A stretch of 64,000 nucleotides of DNA from Bacillus sp. T3 (lineage in GTDB: Bacteria; Bacillota; Bacilli; Bacillales; Cytobacillaceae): NCBI RefSeq assembly GCF_033449965.1, contig NZ_CP137761.1, positions 4,154,001 through 4,218,000 of the forward strand. Reading direction: 5' to 3'. The notes under the pieces were generated by a model that searched no databases, was not told where the DNA came from, and was given only the letters and a program-made list of their open reading frames with translations. Position numbers and translations under genes: made by a program. Shown here piece by piece: positions 17,325 to 26,946 of the stretch (the stretch's first letter is position 1; every line of letters begins with the position of its first letter).

Positions 17325-18002
17325 TTGACTAGCAATTTAAAATTAGTCATATTTGACATGGATGGATTAATGTTTGATACAGAAAGAATTGGCCATACTG
17401 CCTGGGAGCGTGTAGCCGAAAAATATCAATTCTCCTATTCAATCGATATTACGAAGCGTTATATTGGCAAAAATCGTGCTGCGATTATTTCCTTGTTAAA
17501 AGCAGAATATGGTGAGCATGCCCCAGTTGAAAAGTGGCATGAGGAAGCATGGGAGGTGCGCAAGGAAATTTATCAAGAAAATGGTACACTAGGACTGAAA
17601 CCAGGTTTAGTTGAGCTATTATCATTTCTACAAAATCTGAACATTAAAATGGCCGTTGCATCTTCTAGTCTCCATTCCGATATTATCCACCATTTACACC
17701 ATGAAGGACTATCTCAATACTTCGATTTTGTTGTCGGCGGAGACCAGGTAGCAGTAAGCAAACCTAATCCAGAAATCTTTTTGAAGCCCTGCCTTGCTCT
17801 AGATGTATCACCAGAAAATGCTCTAGTCATCGAAGATTCCTATAACGGATTCCTTGCCGCTAGAACAGCTGGTATTCCTGTTATCGTTGTCCCTGATCTT
17901 GTTGAACCTTCGCAAGAGGTTTTAAAAGACGCCACGGGTGTATTCCCTAGCCTACATGAAGTGAAAGGCTTTATCGAATCAAGCCTCAGTTTGGTACCAT
18001 AG
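17325..18002 (+). CDS. HAD family hydrolase, beta-phosphoglucomutase-like
   Basis: A 225-residue HAD phosphatase. Motif I is FDMDGLMFDT (residues 10-19) with the catalytic Asp pair, motif II is the VASSS region (about 110), motif III is the lysine in SKPNPEIF (about 146), and motif IV is VIEDSYNGF (about 167). The cap domain (residues 20-90) fits the beta-phosphoglucomutase/phosphatase subfamily. TTG 17325 is the start, with AGGAGGAG eight bases upstream. It likely dephosphorylates sugar or nucleotide phosphates. Exact substrate unknown. Confidence 0.92.
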   Translation: MTSNLKLVIFDMDGLMFDTERIGHTAWERVAEKYQFSYSIDITKRYIGKNRAAIISLLKAEYGEHAPVEKWHEEAWEVRKEIYQENGTLGLKPGLVELLSFLQNLNIKMAVASSSLHSDIIHHLHHEGLSQYFDFVVGGDQVAVSKPNPEIFLKPCLALDVSPENALVIEDSYNGFLAARTAGIPVIVVPDLVEPSQEVLKDATGVFPSLHEVKGFIESSLSLVP

Positions 18003-18024
18003 CGGTAATGCTATGGTATTTTTC
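17995..18024 (+). terminator. Terminator of the HAD hydrolase gene
   Basis: TACCATAGC pairs with GCTATGGTA over GGTAAT, followed by TTTTTC. The left arm contains the stop codon of the HAD gene. Confidence 0.8.
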
Positions 18025-18086
18025 TATACTGCAATCGCCTCGGTGTTTCCTAGCAATCACTCTTTCGTAAAATATCAATACAGTTT

Positions 18087-18130
18087 AAAACAGCAAAAAT
18101 GGGAGGTCCCCCTCCCATTTTTGCTGTTTT
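18087..18130. terminator. Bidirectional terminator between the HAD and LivJ-type genes
   Basis: AAAACAGCAAAAATGGGAGG pairs with its exact complement across a short loop, giving an A-rich/T-rich stem that can stop transcription from both sides. It ends one base before the LivJ-type stop codon on the minus strand. Confidence 0.85.
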
Positions 18131-18131
18131 A

Positions 18132-19316
18132 TTATTCTGGATCTACCTTTGTATTAAATACTTGCTTACCATCTTTGTATTCTAATACAGTTGCTGATTT
18201 GATTGGATTATGATTTTTATCAATGGTTACAATACCAGTTACAAGTGACAAGTCTTTTGTTTCTGCTAAAGCATCTTTAATCTTTTCAGAATCAGTGCTT
18301 CCTGTACGTTTAATGGCATCCGCTAATAAATAGACGGTGTCATAACCAAGCGCGTTAAATGCGTTAGGTGAAGTGCCTTCGTTCTTGTCTTTGAACGTTT
18401 CAACGAATGTTTGGATCTTTTTATCTGGGTCTTCAGAAGAATAGTGGTTTGTAATAAATGTGTTGTTAAGCGCATCAGCGCCAGCTAATTCAACTAGCTT
18501 TGGAGAATCCCAACCGTCAGCACCCATTAATGGTACATCGATTCCAGCTTCTCGAGCTTGTTTTACGATTAAGCCCACTTCTTCATAGTATCCCGGAATA
18601 AAGATGAAATCTGGATTTTTCCCTTTAATACGAGTTAATGTTGAACGGAAATCTGTATCTTTACCTACATAAGCTTCTTCCGCAACGATTTTTCCACCAG
18701 CCTTTTCAAATGTTTCTTTGAAAGAATCTGCTAGACCTTTTGCATAATCACTAGCACTGTCAGCAAAAATGGCTGCTGTTTTTACTTTTAATTCCTTTGC
18801 TGCGAAATTTGCTGCAACAGTTCCTTGGAACGGATCAATAAATGATGTACGGAACGCATATTCATTCAGTTTCCCATCTTCATTTACTGTTACGTTTGGT
18901 GCTGTTCCAGATGGGGATAATAAAACAGTCTTTGTATCATTTGCGATTTGTACCTGTGCTACTGTATTACCACTCGTTGCAGCTCCAATTATAGCTGTAA
19001 CCTTATCTTGGCTTGTTAATTTAATGGCTGCACTCGTTGCTTCTGCTGCCTCTGATTTATTGTCTACTTTTACAAGTTTAATCTTTTTGCCATCTATTCC
19101 GCCATCTTTATTAATTTCTTCAACTGCAATGTCGATTCCTTTTTCTAGTGATTCTCCATAGGATGCTACCCCACCAGATAACTCAAGGTTTACGCCTAAT
19201 TTAATCGTATCTGCATCTTTAGTGCCACCTGAATCTTCTTTTGCACCTGAACATCCAGCTAGAATACCAGCTACCAATGTTGATGCCATCACAAGCTTTG
19301 TCCATTTTTTCTTCAT
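18132..19316 (-). CDS. Branched-chain amino acid-type ABC substrate-binding lipoprotein (LivJ-like)
   Basis: A 394-residue type I periplasmic-binding protein. Residues 1-22 are a lipoprotein signal with lipobox LAGC. The mature part starts IKLGVNLELSGGVASYGESL, the standard LivJ/Leu-Ile-Val binding-protein opening, and contains GAATSGNTVAQVQIAN and GYDTVYLLADAIKRTG from the same family. Binds branched-chain amino acids or related ligands outside the membrane. No livHMGF permease or ATPase genes are adjacent, so it must work with a transporter encoded elsewhere. A CodY-like palindrome in its promoter region fits amino acid control. Confidence 0.92.
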   Translation of the reverse strand: MKKKWTKLVMASTLVAGILAGCSGAKEDSGGTKDADTIKLGVNLELSGGVASYGESLEKGIDIAVEEINKDGGIDGKKIKLVKVDNKSEAAEATSAAIKLTSQDKVTAIIGAATSGNTVAQVQIANDTKTVLLSPSGTAPNVTVNEDGKLNEYAFRTSFIDPFQGTVAANFAAKELKVKTAAIFADSASDYAKGLADSFKETFEKAGGKIVAEEAYVGKDTDFRSTLTRIKGKNPDFIFIPGYYEEVGLIVKQAREAGIDVPLMGADGWDSPKLVELAGADALNNTFITNHYSSEDPDKKIQTFVETFKDKNEGTSPNAFNALGYDTVYLLADAIKRTGSTDSEKIKDALAETKDLSLVTGIVTIDKNHNPIKSATVLEYKDGKQVFNTKVDPE

Positions 19317-19450
19317 TTTTGATGTCTCCTTTTACTGATTTTTCTGACAAATTAACATAAAAGATATTTTCGTTTCCTTCTAAAAGAAACTGATGAAAAC
19401 TACTTTTTAATTAATAATTAGTATTTTAAAACAATTCCATCTATTCGTCT

Positions 19451-19487
19451 AGTATAATATTTTTATTTTTTAATATTTCTGAAATAT
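19451..19487 (-). promoter_or_regulatory. Promoter with CodY-like box for the LivJ-type gene
   Basis: ATATTTCTGAAATAT (19473-19487) is a 15-bp palindrome resembling the CodY consensus AATTTTCWGAAAATT, with about four differences. It lies just upstream of a minus-strand TATACT (19451-19456) and so covers the -35 zone. CodY repression of branched-chain amino acid uptake is well known in Bacillus. The rest of the 19317-19795 gap is very AT-rich, and I see no gene there. Confidence 0.4.
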
Positions 19488-19795
19488 ATTCATATTTTCG
19501 TAACAACTATTGAAATATTCGTAATAAATTTTTATTTTTTTATTTACAATATTTCAATACTTCTAAAACATTATAATGTGTTATTATTTCGATATATAAA
19601 ATTAGAAAAAATTAACAGAGATCTTGAACAATGATTGCTATAATAACTAGGTTTTATTCCAGTATCATTTTATTTTCTAATTCATATCGATTTTTTCAAT
19701 AAGTAATCTCCTTTTTAATCGATTTCATCCGTTGGTACTGTGGTTATTATTGAGGTAACATGAATATCGTACGAAACTTAAAAAGGAGACTACCA

Positions 19796-20689
19796 ATGAA
19801 AAGACAAATAGCTATTATTCTAGGGATATTTATGCTTTTTCTGCTCGCAGCCTGCTCAGGTGATTCTGAAAAGGATACGGCCAATAAAGAAACGAATACG
19901 AAAGAAAAACAAATTGAGACAATTAAAATCGGTATGATTCCGGACCAAAATACTGCTGATTTAAACAGAAGCATGGATGATTTCGCAAAAGATCTTGCAG
20001 AAAAAACAGGTCTTAAAACTGAATTTGTCCCTTCAGTTGATTATGCAGCACTAGTAACTGCGTTCGAACGCGGAGAAATACAATTAGCGTGGTTTGGTGG
20101 ATTAACAGGTGTGCAAGCTAGAAACTTAGTCCCTGAAGCAGAGGCAATTGCTCAAAGACCAATTGATACACAGTTTAAATCTGTTTTTATCGCTAATAAT
20201 GATTTGGATATTGATTCTTTAGAGGATCTTAAAGGAAAAACTTTCACATTCGGGAGTGAAAGTTCAACATCCGGCCATTTAATGCCTCGTTATTTTATGA
20301 CGGAAGCTGGAGTCAACCCTGATAAAGATCTTGATGGAAATCCTAACTATTCAGGTTCCCATGATAAAACCTATAAATTAGTTGAATCTGGTGCATTCCA
20401 AACTGGTGCTCTTAACATTTCAGTATGGGAAGCAGCGGTAAATGAAGGCAAAGTTGACACAAGTAAAGTAAAGGTTTTTTACACAACTCCTGAGTACTAT
20501 GACTATAACTGGACCGCCAACAAGATGGATAAAGAAACAAAAGAAAAGATAAAGAGTGCGATTCTTTCAATGAAAGCTGGGGACAATGAAGTTATGACCC
20601 TTCTTTCAACAGATAAGTTTATTGAAGCTAACAATAATAATTACAAGGCAATCGAGAAGGTTGCGAAAGAACTAAAGATTATCAAGTAG
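19796..20689 (+). CDS. PhnD-like ABC substrate-binding lipoprotein
   Basis: About 297 residues. A lipoprotein signal with lipobox LAAC (about residues 16-19) precedes a type II binding protein of the PhnD/PtxB/HtxB group. Family marks are IGMIPDQNTADLNRSMDDFA, the AWFGGLTGVQAR segment and SESSTSGHLMPRYFM. These resemble the subfamily annotated as putative selenate binding proteins at least as well as phosphonate binders, so the ligand is uncertain (phosphonate, phosphite or another oxyanion). ATG 19796 is chosen: AAAAGGAGAC lies seven bases upstream, and an earlier in-frame ATG lacks this. First gene of a four-gene importer operon. Confidence 0.85.
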   Translation: MKRQIAIILGIFMLFLLAACSGDSEKDTANKETNTKEKQIETIKIGMIPDQNTADLNRSMDDFAKDLAEKTGLKTEFVPSVDYAALVTAFERGEIQLAWFGGLTGVQARNLVPEAEAIAQRPIDTQFKSVFIANNDLDIDSLEDLKGKTFTFGSESSTSGHLMPRYFMTEAGVNPDKDLDGNPNYSGSHDKTYKLVESGAFQTGALNISVWEAAVNEGKVDTSKVKVFYTTPEYYDYNWTANKMDKETKEKIKSAILSMKAGDNEVMTLLSTDKFIEANNNNYKAIEKVAKELKIIK

Positions 20690-20699
20690 GTGACACTGC

Positions 20700-21452
20700 G
20701 TGTCTGAACAGAATATGATCGAAATCAATCAAATATCGAAACAATTTGAGCGGAAGATAGCATTATCTTCCCTTTCTTTTGCTGTAAAAAAAGGAGAATT
20801 AATTGCCCTGATTGGACCAAGTGGAGCAGGTAAAACGACCTTGCTTAATATTCTTGCTGCAATTCTCAAGGCTGATCAAGGGGAATTGCTCGTTGATGGA
20901 AAAACGTTGCAGCAATACGCAAACCAAAAGGACCGCGCAAAAAAAATTGGGATGATTCGGCAGCAGTTTGATTTAGTTGGCCAGCTTGCTGTTATCCATA
21001 ATGTCCTAGCAGGCAGGCTCGTTGATTGGGGCTTTTTCAAATCACTGTTTTCTTTATTTATCCCACAGGAAAAGCAAACAGCACTCCATGCTTTAAATCG
21101 GGTAGGACTTGCAGATAAGCTATATGAACGAACCGCAAATTTATCTGGTGGAGAACAGCAGCGTGTTGCCCTAGCTCGCCTTCTCATGCAAAAGCCTGAA
21201 ATCATTCTTGCGGATGAACCAGTCGCTTCACTTGATCCATCAAGAGCTGAAGATATTCTTAGAATACTGACGACACTTGCTAGGGAAGAAAATCAAACGG
21301 TCATTGCTAGTCTGCACTCAGTGGAGTATGCCAAAAAGTATTTTTCAAGGTTGATTGCCCTTAAAGATGGTCAATTGTTCTTTGACCTACCTGCTGATTC
21401 TGTCACAAACGAGCAGCTTCAGGAGCTATACCAGCTAAAGGAGCTGAATTAA
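20700..21452 (+). CDS. ABC transporter ATP-binding protein (PhnC-like)
   Basis: A 250-residue ATPase of the PhnC type. Walker A is GPSGAGKTT (about residues 39-47), the ABC signature LSGGEQQRVALARLL is near 145, Walker B ILADEPVASLDP is near 165, and the H-loop histidine lies in ASLHSVEYA. It begins with GTG 20700 behind AAGTAGGTGA, 10 bp after the binding-protein gene, and ends immediately before the first permease ATG. Powers uptake through the two permeases that follow. Confidence 0.92.
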   Translation: MSEQNMIEINQISKQFERKIALSSLSFAVKKGELIALIGPSGAGKTTLLNILAAILKADQGELLVDGKTLQQYANQKDRAKKIGMIRQQFDLVGQLAVIHNVLAGRLVDWGFFKSLFSLFIPQEKQTALHALNRVGLADKLYERTANLSGGEQQRVALARLLMQKPEIILADEPVASLDPSRAEDILRILTTLAREENQTVIASLHSVEYAKKYFSRLIALKDGQLFFDLPADSVTNEQLQELYQLKELN

Positions 21453-22241
21453 ATGCTCTCGTTTGATTTGCATAAGAGGAAGATCTTAACTTTGTTTCTG
21501 ATTCTCGTGTTTGTCTGGAGCCTTTTTGCAGTGGAGTGGGGTCCAGAAGTTATGCATGCAAGCGGATTAAGTACAGCAATAGAAATTTTTGCTGCGATGA
21601 TTCAGCCTGATCTTTCTTCTGAAATTATAGCACTTTCGATTCAATCTGCTTGGCTAACCCTCGCCTATGCCACGGCCGGCATGAGCCTAGCCCTTATCCT
21701 TGCTTTAATAATCGGAATTCTCGCATCAGGCGTATTGACATCACGGAAAGGAACGCAATCCTTTATGAGCGGATTTTTCCGTGGTGTTCTTGGTTTTATG
21801 CGTGCCATTCACGAGCTTGTTTGGGCTTGGCTGTTTGTGGCTTCATTTGGACTTTCCCCTTATGCTGCTGTTTTTGCCCTAGCGATTCCATACGGCGGGA
21901 TTCTTGGAAGAATTTTTGCCGATATGCTTAATGATGTTCCCGAAGAACCAATTAAAGCACTTAGAGCAGCTGGTGCTTCTAAACTTCAGTGCCTTTTTTA
22001 CGGGTATTTACCTAGCGTAAAAGCAAGTATGATTAGCTACACAATGTATCGTTATGAGTGTTCAATAAGATCCTCCGCTATTATGAGTTTCGTTGGGCTT
22101 GGCGGGCTTGGCTATCAAATTCAGCTTTCTCTAAATGATCTTAACTATCAGGAGGTTTGGACCTTCATGTATTTCCTTATTATTCTGGTCCTTTTCATTG
22201 ATGGCTGGAGCAATATGATTAGAAGGCGGATGGCGCTATGA
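21453..22241 (+). CDS. ABC importer permease 1 (PhnE-like)
   Basis: A 262-residue integral membrane permease with about six helices. The EAA-type cytoplasmic loop is RAAGASKLQCLFYGYLP (about residues 170-186) and the conserved end GLGGLGYQIQLSLNDLNYQE is present, as in PhnE. Its ATG directly follows the ATPase stop codon, and its own end overlaps the next permease by four bases (ATGA), so the whole operon is translationally coupled. Confidence 0.9.
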   Translation: MLSFDLHKRKILTLFLILVFVWSLFAVEWGPEVMHASGLSTAIEIFAAMIQPDLSSEIIALSIQSAWLTLAYATAGMSLALILALIIGILASGVLTSRKGTQSFMSGFFRGVLGFMRAIHELVWAWLFVASFGLSPYAAVFALAIPYGGILGRIFADMLNDVPEEPIKALRAAGASKLQCLFYGYLPSVKASMISYTMYRYECSIRSSAIMSFVGLGGLGYQIQLSLNDLNYQEVWTFMYFLIILVLFIDGWSNMIRRRMAL

Positions 22242-23077
22242 AGAAAAAACGAAAAATGACTTTTCTTTCTTTTTCTATCTATTTGTTTTTTCTCTTAATT
22301 GCAGCATCATGGTACTTCATTATAGGGGTGGAAAAAGCAAGTCTTGTTGACTTATTTTCAGGCGAGAATGTTCAGTATGCTAGCAAGTTTTTTAAAGGGC
22401 TGATCGGAATCGGTGAAGATGACATTGCTTTTTTAAATCGTGAAAGCTGGTCGGATGCGGCGAAGTTAACGATTGAAACATTGAAAATGAGTATTATGGC
22501 CATCGGCTTTTCTACAATTGTTATGTTCTTAACCGTTATTCCTGCTGCACGTAACATGGCTGATGGAACACTCACATTATCGCGAAAATGGTATCACTGG
22601 TTTATTTTTGGTATGATTCGCGTTACCTACCTTTTTAGCCGCTCCGTTCCTGAGCTCGTTTGGGCGATGATTATTATCTTTATTTTTAAACCAGGAATTT
22701 TGCCAGGTGCGATTGCACTTGCCCTTCATAATTTTGGGATATTAGGAAAACTATGTGCAGAGGTAATCGAGGATATGGATTCACGACCCATTCGCAATCT
22801 AGCCAGTGCCGGAGCTGGACGGGCACAAATTCTAATGTACGGCGTCCTGCCGAGCGTGTTGCCACAGTTTCTTACCTATATTCTGTACAGATGGGAAGTC
22901 ATCATGCGGACGACGATAGTGGTTGGTTTTGTCGGTGCTGGCGGCCTTGGCCAACAATTTAAACTGAGCATGAGCTTCTTTCACTATACCGAAATTACCT
23001 TGATGCTTATATGCTATATCATCCTTGTCGTTTTCGCTGATTTTATATCAGATAAATCGAGATTTTTTGTAAAATAA
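22238..23077 (+). CDS. ABC importer permease 2 (PhnE-like)
   Basis: A 279-residue second permease of the same PhnE-like family. The EAA loop is ASAGAGRAQILMYGVLP and the C-terminal signature is FVGAGGLGQQFKLSMSFFHY. The start overlaps the previous gene by four bases. Two different permeases with one ATPase indicate a heterodimeric membrane channel, as in several phosphonate-type systems. Last gene of the operon; I saw no metabolic gene (C-P lyase, phosphite dehydrogenase) nearby to reveal the ligand. Confidence 0.9.
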   Translation: MKKKRKMTFLSFSIYLFFLLIAASWYFIIGVEKASLVDLFSGENVQYASKFFKGLIGIGEDDIAFLNRESWSDAAKLTIETLKMSIMAIGFSTIVMFLTVIPAARNMADGTLTLSRKWYHWFIFGMIRVTYLFSRSVPELVWAMIIIFIFKPGILPGAIALALHNFGILGKLCAEVIEDMDSRPIRNLASAGAGRAQILMYGVLPSVLPQFLTYILYRWEVIMRTTIVVGFVGAGGLGQQFKLSMSFFHYTEITLMLICYIILVVFADFISDKSRFFVK

Positions 23078-23166
23078 TGAACTTTTCTAGAACGTTAAAA
23101 AATGTTTGAAATCGTGATAGTTGTGGTATTCTGAATAAGAGAATTTTCCACTAAGGGTGTGGTCGG

Positions 23167-23850
23167 ATGCGATTGAATAAATTTATTAGCGAGTCTGGAA
23201 AGGCTTCTAGACGCGGTGCAGATAAATTGATTAGTGAAGGACGCGTTAAAATCAACGGGAGAGTCGCAAAAATTGGCGATCAAGTAAAGCCGGGCGACGA
23301 GGTTCTCGTCAGTGGTGACCGTATTACTGTTGCCCGCAATAACGTGTATATTGCCTTAAACAAACCAGTAGGTATTACGAGTACAACCGAAAAAAATGTA
23401 AAAGGGAATATCGTTGATTTAGTTAACCATCCATTACGGATTTTCAATATTGGACGGTTGGACAAAGAATCAGAAGGCTTAATCCTTTTAACAAATGATG
23501 GCGATATCGTAAATGAAATCCTTCGTGCTGAAAACAAGCATGAAAAAGAATATATCGTGACAGTCGACAAGCCGATTACGCCTGAATTTTTGAAGAAGAT
23601 GTCTGACGGCGTAAAAATATTAGACACAAAAACACTACCATGTGAGGTTACACAGCTGTCAAAATATGTTTTTCAAATTATTTTAACGCAAGGGCTGAAT
23701 CGACAAATTCGCCGGATGTGTGAAGCACTTGGTTATGAGGTATATCGTCTGCAACGAACGAGAATTATGAACATTCAACTTGGCAATCTACCTGTTGGCC
23801 AATGGCGTGATTTAACAAAAAAGAAAAGGCCCAGCTCTTCAAAGAATTAG
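23167..23850 (+). CDS. rluF: 23S rRNA pseudouridine synthase, RluF-like
   Basis: A 227-residue RsuA/RluB/RluF-type pseudouridine synthase. An S4 RNA-binding domain (about residues 1-50, [20 protein letters not shown]) is followed by the catalytic domain with [18 protein letters not shown] (about 96-113), which holds the catalytic aspartate, and by [20 protein letters not shown] near the end. The middle phrase [20 protein letters not shown] matches RluF more than RluB. It modifies a uridine of 23S rRNA. Monocistronic with a strong downstream terminator. Confidence 0.9.
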   Translation: MRLNKFISESGKASRRGADKLISEGRVKINGRVAKIGDQVKPGDEVLVSGDRITVARNNVYIALNKPVGITSTTEKNVKGNIVDLVNHPLRIFNIGRLDKESEGLILLTNDGDIVNEILRAENKHEKEYIVTVDKPITPEFLKKMSDGVKILDTKTLPCEVTQLSKYVFQIILTQGLNRQIRRMCEALGYEVYRLQRTRIMNIQLGNLPVGQWRDLTKKKRPSSSKN

Positions 23851-23904
23851 GCTACGAACCAACTGATTGGTAAAATCTACTTCTGACGCTGACCTTTATG
23901 AAAT

Positions 23905-23956
23905 GAAGAAATCCCACAAGATTTTGTGGGATTTCTTCATTTCTTTTTATTTTTGG
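23905..23956 (+). terminator. Terminator of rluF
   Basis: GAAGAAATCCCACAA pairs perfectly with TTGTGGGATTTCTTC over GATT, followed by a T-rich tract (ATTTCTTTTTATTTTT). Confidence 0.9.
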
Positions 23957-23982
23957 GAATCAAGATTAAAACACAGACCTAA

Positions 23983-26100
23983 TCAACTATTACTTACTCT
24001 CTTTGCAGTCTGCGGCTTATCCTTTTCCAATAAAACAATTAAAGCGGGCAACAGGATACCTCGAATTAAGAAGGTATCCAGAAGGATTCCGACGGCGACA
24101 ATGAAGCCGAACACAAATAATAATTGAATTGGCTGGGTCATTAATACCGCAAACGTTGAGGCAAGAATAATCCCCGCAGACGAAATGACACCACCTGTAT
24201 TGGCAACTGCAATTTCCACCGACTTTTTCACAGGATGGTGCACTCTTTCCTCCATGTACCTCGAAATTAAAATGATATTGTAATCAATACCTAATGCGAC
24301 TAAAAAGACAAATGAATATAGAGGTACACGGTTGCTTATTGTATTAATATCAAAGAATAGGTTCGTTAAGAACATTCCTAAACCTACAGCCGCAAGGAAT
24401 GAAATTAAAATGGTTCCCATCATGTAGATTGGCATTTTTACCGACTTCGTTAACACAATCAGCAGTGAAAAAATCAATAGTGATTCGAGTAAAACAATCA
24501 CGATTAAATCGCGATTATTTGTAGAGCGGTCATCCACTTTCTTTGCTGTTTCCCCCGCAAAGTGAAGTTCCCCATCAAGGTTTACATCTCTGACAAGCTT
24601 ATCTGCCTTATCCCTCATCTTTTCGAGAGCATCGATTGTCTTAGAAGCATACGGACTTTCAGCAAAGGTAAGACTATATTGAATGACCTTTTGATCCTCC
24701 GTCATTCCGTTAGGACGAACATTGCTCACTAGAGGCTGATTGGCTAATACTTTTTGTAATTTGGCTTGTTGCTCGCTTGTGACTGGTTTATCCGCTTCAA
24801 ACAATACGGTCGTTTGCGCTAAGTCCCCTTTTTCAAACTTTTCTTCTAAAATTTCATAACCTACTCTTGATGGCATATCTTTAGGGAACGATTTCATCGT
24901 ATCGAATTCATAATTTATGTTCAGCATATTTAATGCAGACAATAGCAGGACAAATCCGATTACAGTACCTGCAACAACTGGCTTTCTAACCACAAAACTT
25001 CCGATTTTTCCCCATATCGTGTTCGTTTTTTCCGTTGCTTCCCCTACCTTTGGAATTTTTGGCCAGAAGGATTTCCGCCCAAAAAGTGTAAATAAGGCTG
25101 GAACGAGTGTGATCGATGCGACCATAATAATCGCCATTGCTGTTGCAAAAATTGGAGCAAAATTTCGGTAGTCTCCAAACTTCGCAAAGAATAGAACAAG
25201 CATCGCCGCTAATACCGTTCCCCCTGAGAAGAAAACTGGCATCCCCGTTTCTCTCATTGCACATTTCATTGCATCGTATTTACTTTCATTCTTTTTAAGC
25301 TCTTCACGGTAACGCGAAAAAACAAATAATGAATAATCAATAACCGCGGCAAACAATAGAATCGACATAATCGATAGTGTTTGATTGTTTAAAAGTAACC
25401 CCGCCTTCCCCATGAGACCTAGCGTTTGATTCACCACTTCATAAACAAAGCCTGCTGCTAGAAGCGGGATAAGGGCTAGTAATGGTGATCGGTAAATTAC
25501 AATTAATAAAACTAGGATTAAGCCTACAGTCGACAGAATCAAAACGACATCAGCTCGAGAAAAAAGATTAAGTGAATCAACAGCAATACCGGTCGGACCT
25601 GTGATATTTAGAGATAAATTAGTAGAATCCTTGATGATTTCGCTTATTTTCTCTTGTGATGTTCTCATTTCCTTCGATTCCAGTGATGACTCGAAGGTTA
25701 ACGGAAGAATCAATGTAGTTTGGTCCTTTGAAAAGAAGCTACTGGTTGCTTCGGGCGGCATCTTTGTTAAAGGAACAATTTCTTTAATTCCTTCAATCTC
25801 GTTTATTTTCGTAAATAACGGGATTAGATCTGCGACTTTCACTTTCCCTCCATCCTTCGCTTGGAAGACTAGTATCGCAGGGGTTCCATCGTTATTTTCA
25901 AAATACTGATCGAGCTTATTTTGAGCAATGGTTGATTTAGCATCGGCTGGAATGGAATCGATGCTGGATGATTCATAGTCCTTTGCACTAGGTGCCAGCG
26001 TTGCTAATAATATCGTGGCTAATAGCCAAATACTGAGCGTAATCCACATTCCTTTACGGGACGTTACCTTGTCAGTTATGGACTGTAATAATGATTTCAT
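23983..26100 (-). CDS. MMPL/RND family membrane transporter (YdfJ-like)
   Basis: A 705-residue protein of the MMPL group of the RND superfamily. The layout is a helix near 19-38, an extracellular domain to about 180, a five- or six-helix bundle (about 180-360), a central helix near 375, a second extracellular domain (about 400-530), and a final helix bundle (about 530-690). The two halves are related (FAAVIDYSLFVFSRYREELK and LVALGIDYNIILISRYMEER are matching positions). Proton-driven export of lipids, surfactin-like or antimicrobial compounds is typical; the substrate here is unknown. Start ATG behind AGGAGGGG. Confidence 0.9.
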   Translation of the reverse strand: MKSLLQSITDKVTSRKGMWITLSIWLLATILLATLAPSAKDYESSSIDSIPADAKSTIAQNKLDQYFENNDGTPAILVFQAKDGGKVKVADLIPLFTKINEIEGIKEIVPLTKMPPEATSSFFSKDQTTLILPLTFESSLESKEMRTSQEKISEIIKDSTNLSLNITGPTGIAVDSLNLFSRADVVLILSTVGLILVLLIVIYRSPLLALIPLLAAGFVYEVVNQTLGLMGKAGLLLNNQTLSIMSILLFAAVIDYSLFVFSRYREELKKNESKYDAMKCAMRETGMPVFFSGGTVLAAMLVLFFAKFGDYRNFAPIFATAMAIIMVASITLVPALFTLFGRKSFWPKIPKVGEATEKTNTIWGKIGSFVVRKPVVAGTVIGFVLLLSALNMLNINYEFDTMKSFPKDMPSRVGYEILEEKFEKGDLAQTTVLFEADKPVTSEQQAKLQKVLANQPLVSNVRPNGMTEDQKVIQYSLTFAESPYASKTIDALEKMRDKADKLVRDVNLDGELHFAGETAKKVDDRSTNNRDLIVIVLLESLLIFSLLIVLTKSVKMPIYMMGTILISFLAAVGLGMFLTNLFFDINTISNRVPLYSFVFLVALGIDYNIILISRYMEERVHHPVKKSVEIAVANTGGVISSAGIILASTFAVLMTQPIQLLFVFGFIVAVGILLDTFLIRGILLPALIVLLEKDKPQTAKRVSNS

Positions 26101-26199
26101 TTTCCCCTCCTGCTAGTGTATTAATTTTTTAACATTATCTATTTATTATAATACTTTCTATCACCAAACATTATTATTTAGTAATGAAGCTTCGGTTAC

Positions 26200-26252
26200 A
26201 AAAAAAGAACCAGAGCTAGGTTAGCCAATAGGGCAACTCATAGCTCTGGTCC
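26200..26252 (-). terminator. Terminator of the DUF2085 gene
   Basis: On the minus strand ACCAGAGCT pairs with AGCTCTGGT around a loop that itself holds a small stem (GTTGCC/GGCTAAC), followed by TTCTTTTTTT. It lies past the DUF2085 stop at 26273. Confidence 0.8.
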
Positions 26253-26272
26253 TTGGTAGATTATCCTATTTG

Positions 26273-26631
26273 CTACTGTAACCATAAGGTTTTGGCAATC
26301 CAGCGTCCATGCGTAAAACCTAAATTTACAATTCCATATACAAAAAAATCAGTGCCAAATCCGGCAAGGATTCCTGTAATGAGCCGTCGTATGTTAGTAC
26401 TTACATAGTTTGTTCGAAACTGGACCATACCATCAATAATTAATGGAATAAGCAACAGAAGAGCAAACCAAAGTTCAAGACTCCCAAAAGTAAAGGCATA
26501 AAGAAGCCCAACCATATAACCTATGAAAATACCAGTACACCGAGCACACAATGGTAATTGCTTTCCTCGAAAAAGAATGAACGTTCAGGTAGCCGATGGC
26601 ACATAAATAGTAAACTCATAACCTTCTCCAT
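26273..26631 (-). pseudogene. DUF2085 family membrane protein, frameshifted near the N terminus
   Basis: The clean part (26273-26551) reads LCARCTGIFIGYMVGLLYAF and two or three more helices, the core of DUF2085 proteins. The expected N terminus lies upstream in another frame: MEKVMSLLFMCHRLPERSFFF from 26631 (or the in-frame ATG at 26619). It then needs one more T in the T5 run (AAAAA 26570-26574 on the plus strand) to continue as RGKQLPLCARC. With that base the CHRLPERS and CARCTG motifs fall in one frame as the family requires. Function unknown. A homopolymer sequencing error is likely. Confidence 0.75.
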
Positions 26632-26646
26632 ATGATTATATCCAAA

Positions 26647-26946
26647 CTAAAAGTATAGAATGGTTTCAGCAAATATCCCTAATACAATCGAAAGAACATA
26701 TAAAAGCACACTAATTCCAAAACCAATTAACGCCCATTTCCCAACTGATTTTGCGGATAGCGGTTTGTCATCTTTCCAAACGAAATAAAGAATAAGGCCC
26801 ACTATTGGAAAACAGCAGGCCACAAGATTTAACAATGTTGACGGTTGATCAATGCCCGCACTTATTTTTTGTGCCAAGAAGGAACCACAATTCGGACAAG
26901 CCTCAGCACGATTGCTAAGCTCACTTCCACATTCATTACAATACAT
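26647..26946 (-). CDS. Zinc-ribbon membrane protein
   Basis: About 99 residues. An N-terminal zinc ribbon (CNECGSELSNRAEACPNCGS, four cysteines at about 3, 6, 18 and 21) is followed by two membrane helices (about 41-58 and 68-95). The start is ATG 26946, preceded by GGGAGGC; a longer in-frame reading adds 35 residues with no ribosome site. This two-module design is common in Firmicutes, and no specific role is known. Confidence 0.8.
   Translation of the reverse strand: MYCNECGSELSNRAEACPNCGSFLAQKISAGIDQPSTLLNLVACCFPIVGLILYFVWKDDKPLSAKSVGKWALIGFGISVLLYVLSIVLGIFAETILYF

Noticed and set aside
24986..25264. Cys-rich coding frame opposite the MMPL gene
   Set aside because: It lies wholly inside a well-conserved gene, in another frame of the same strand, with no ribosome site or recognisable domain.
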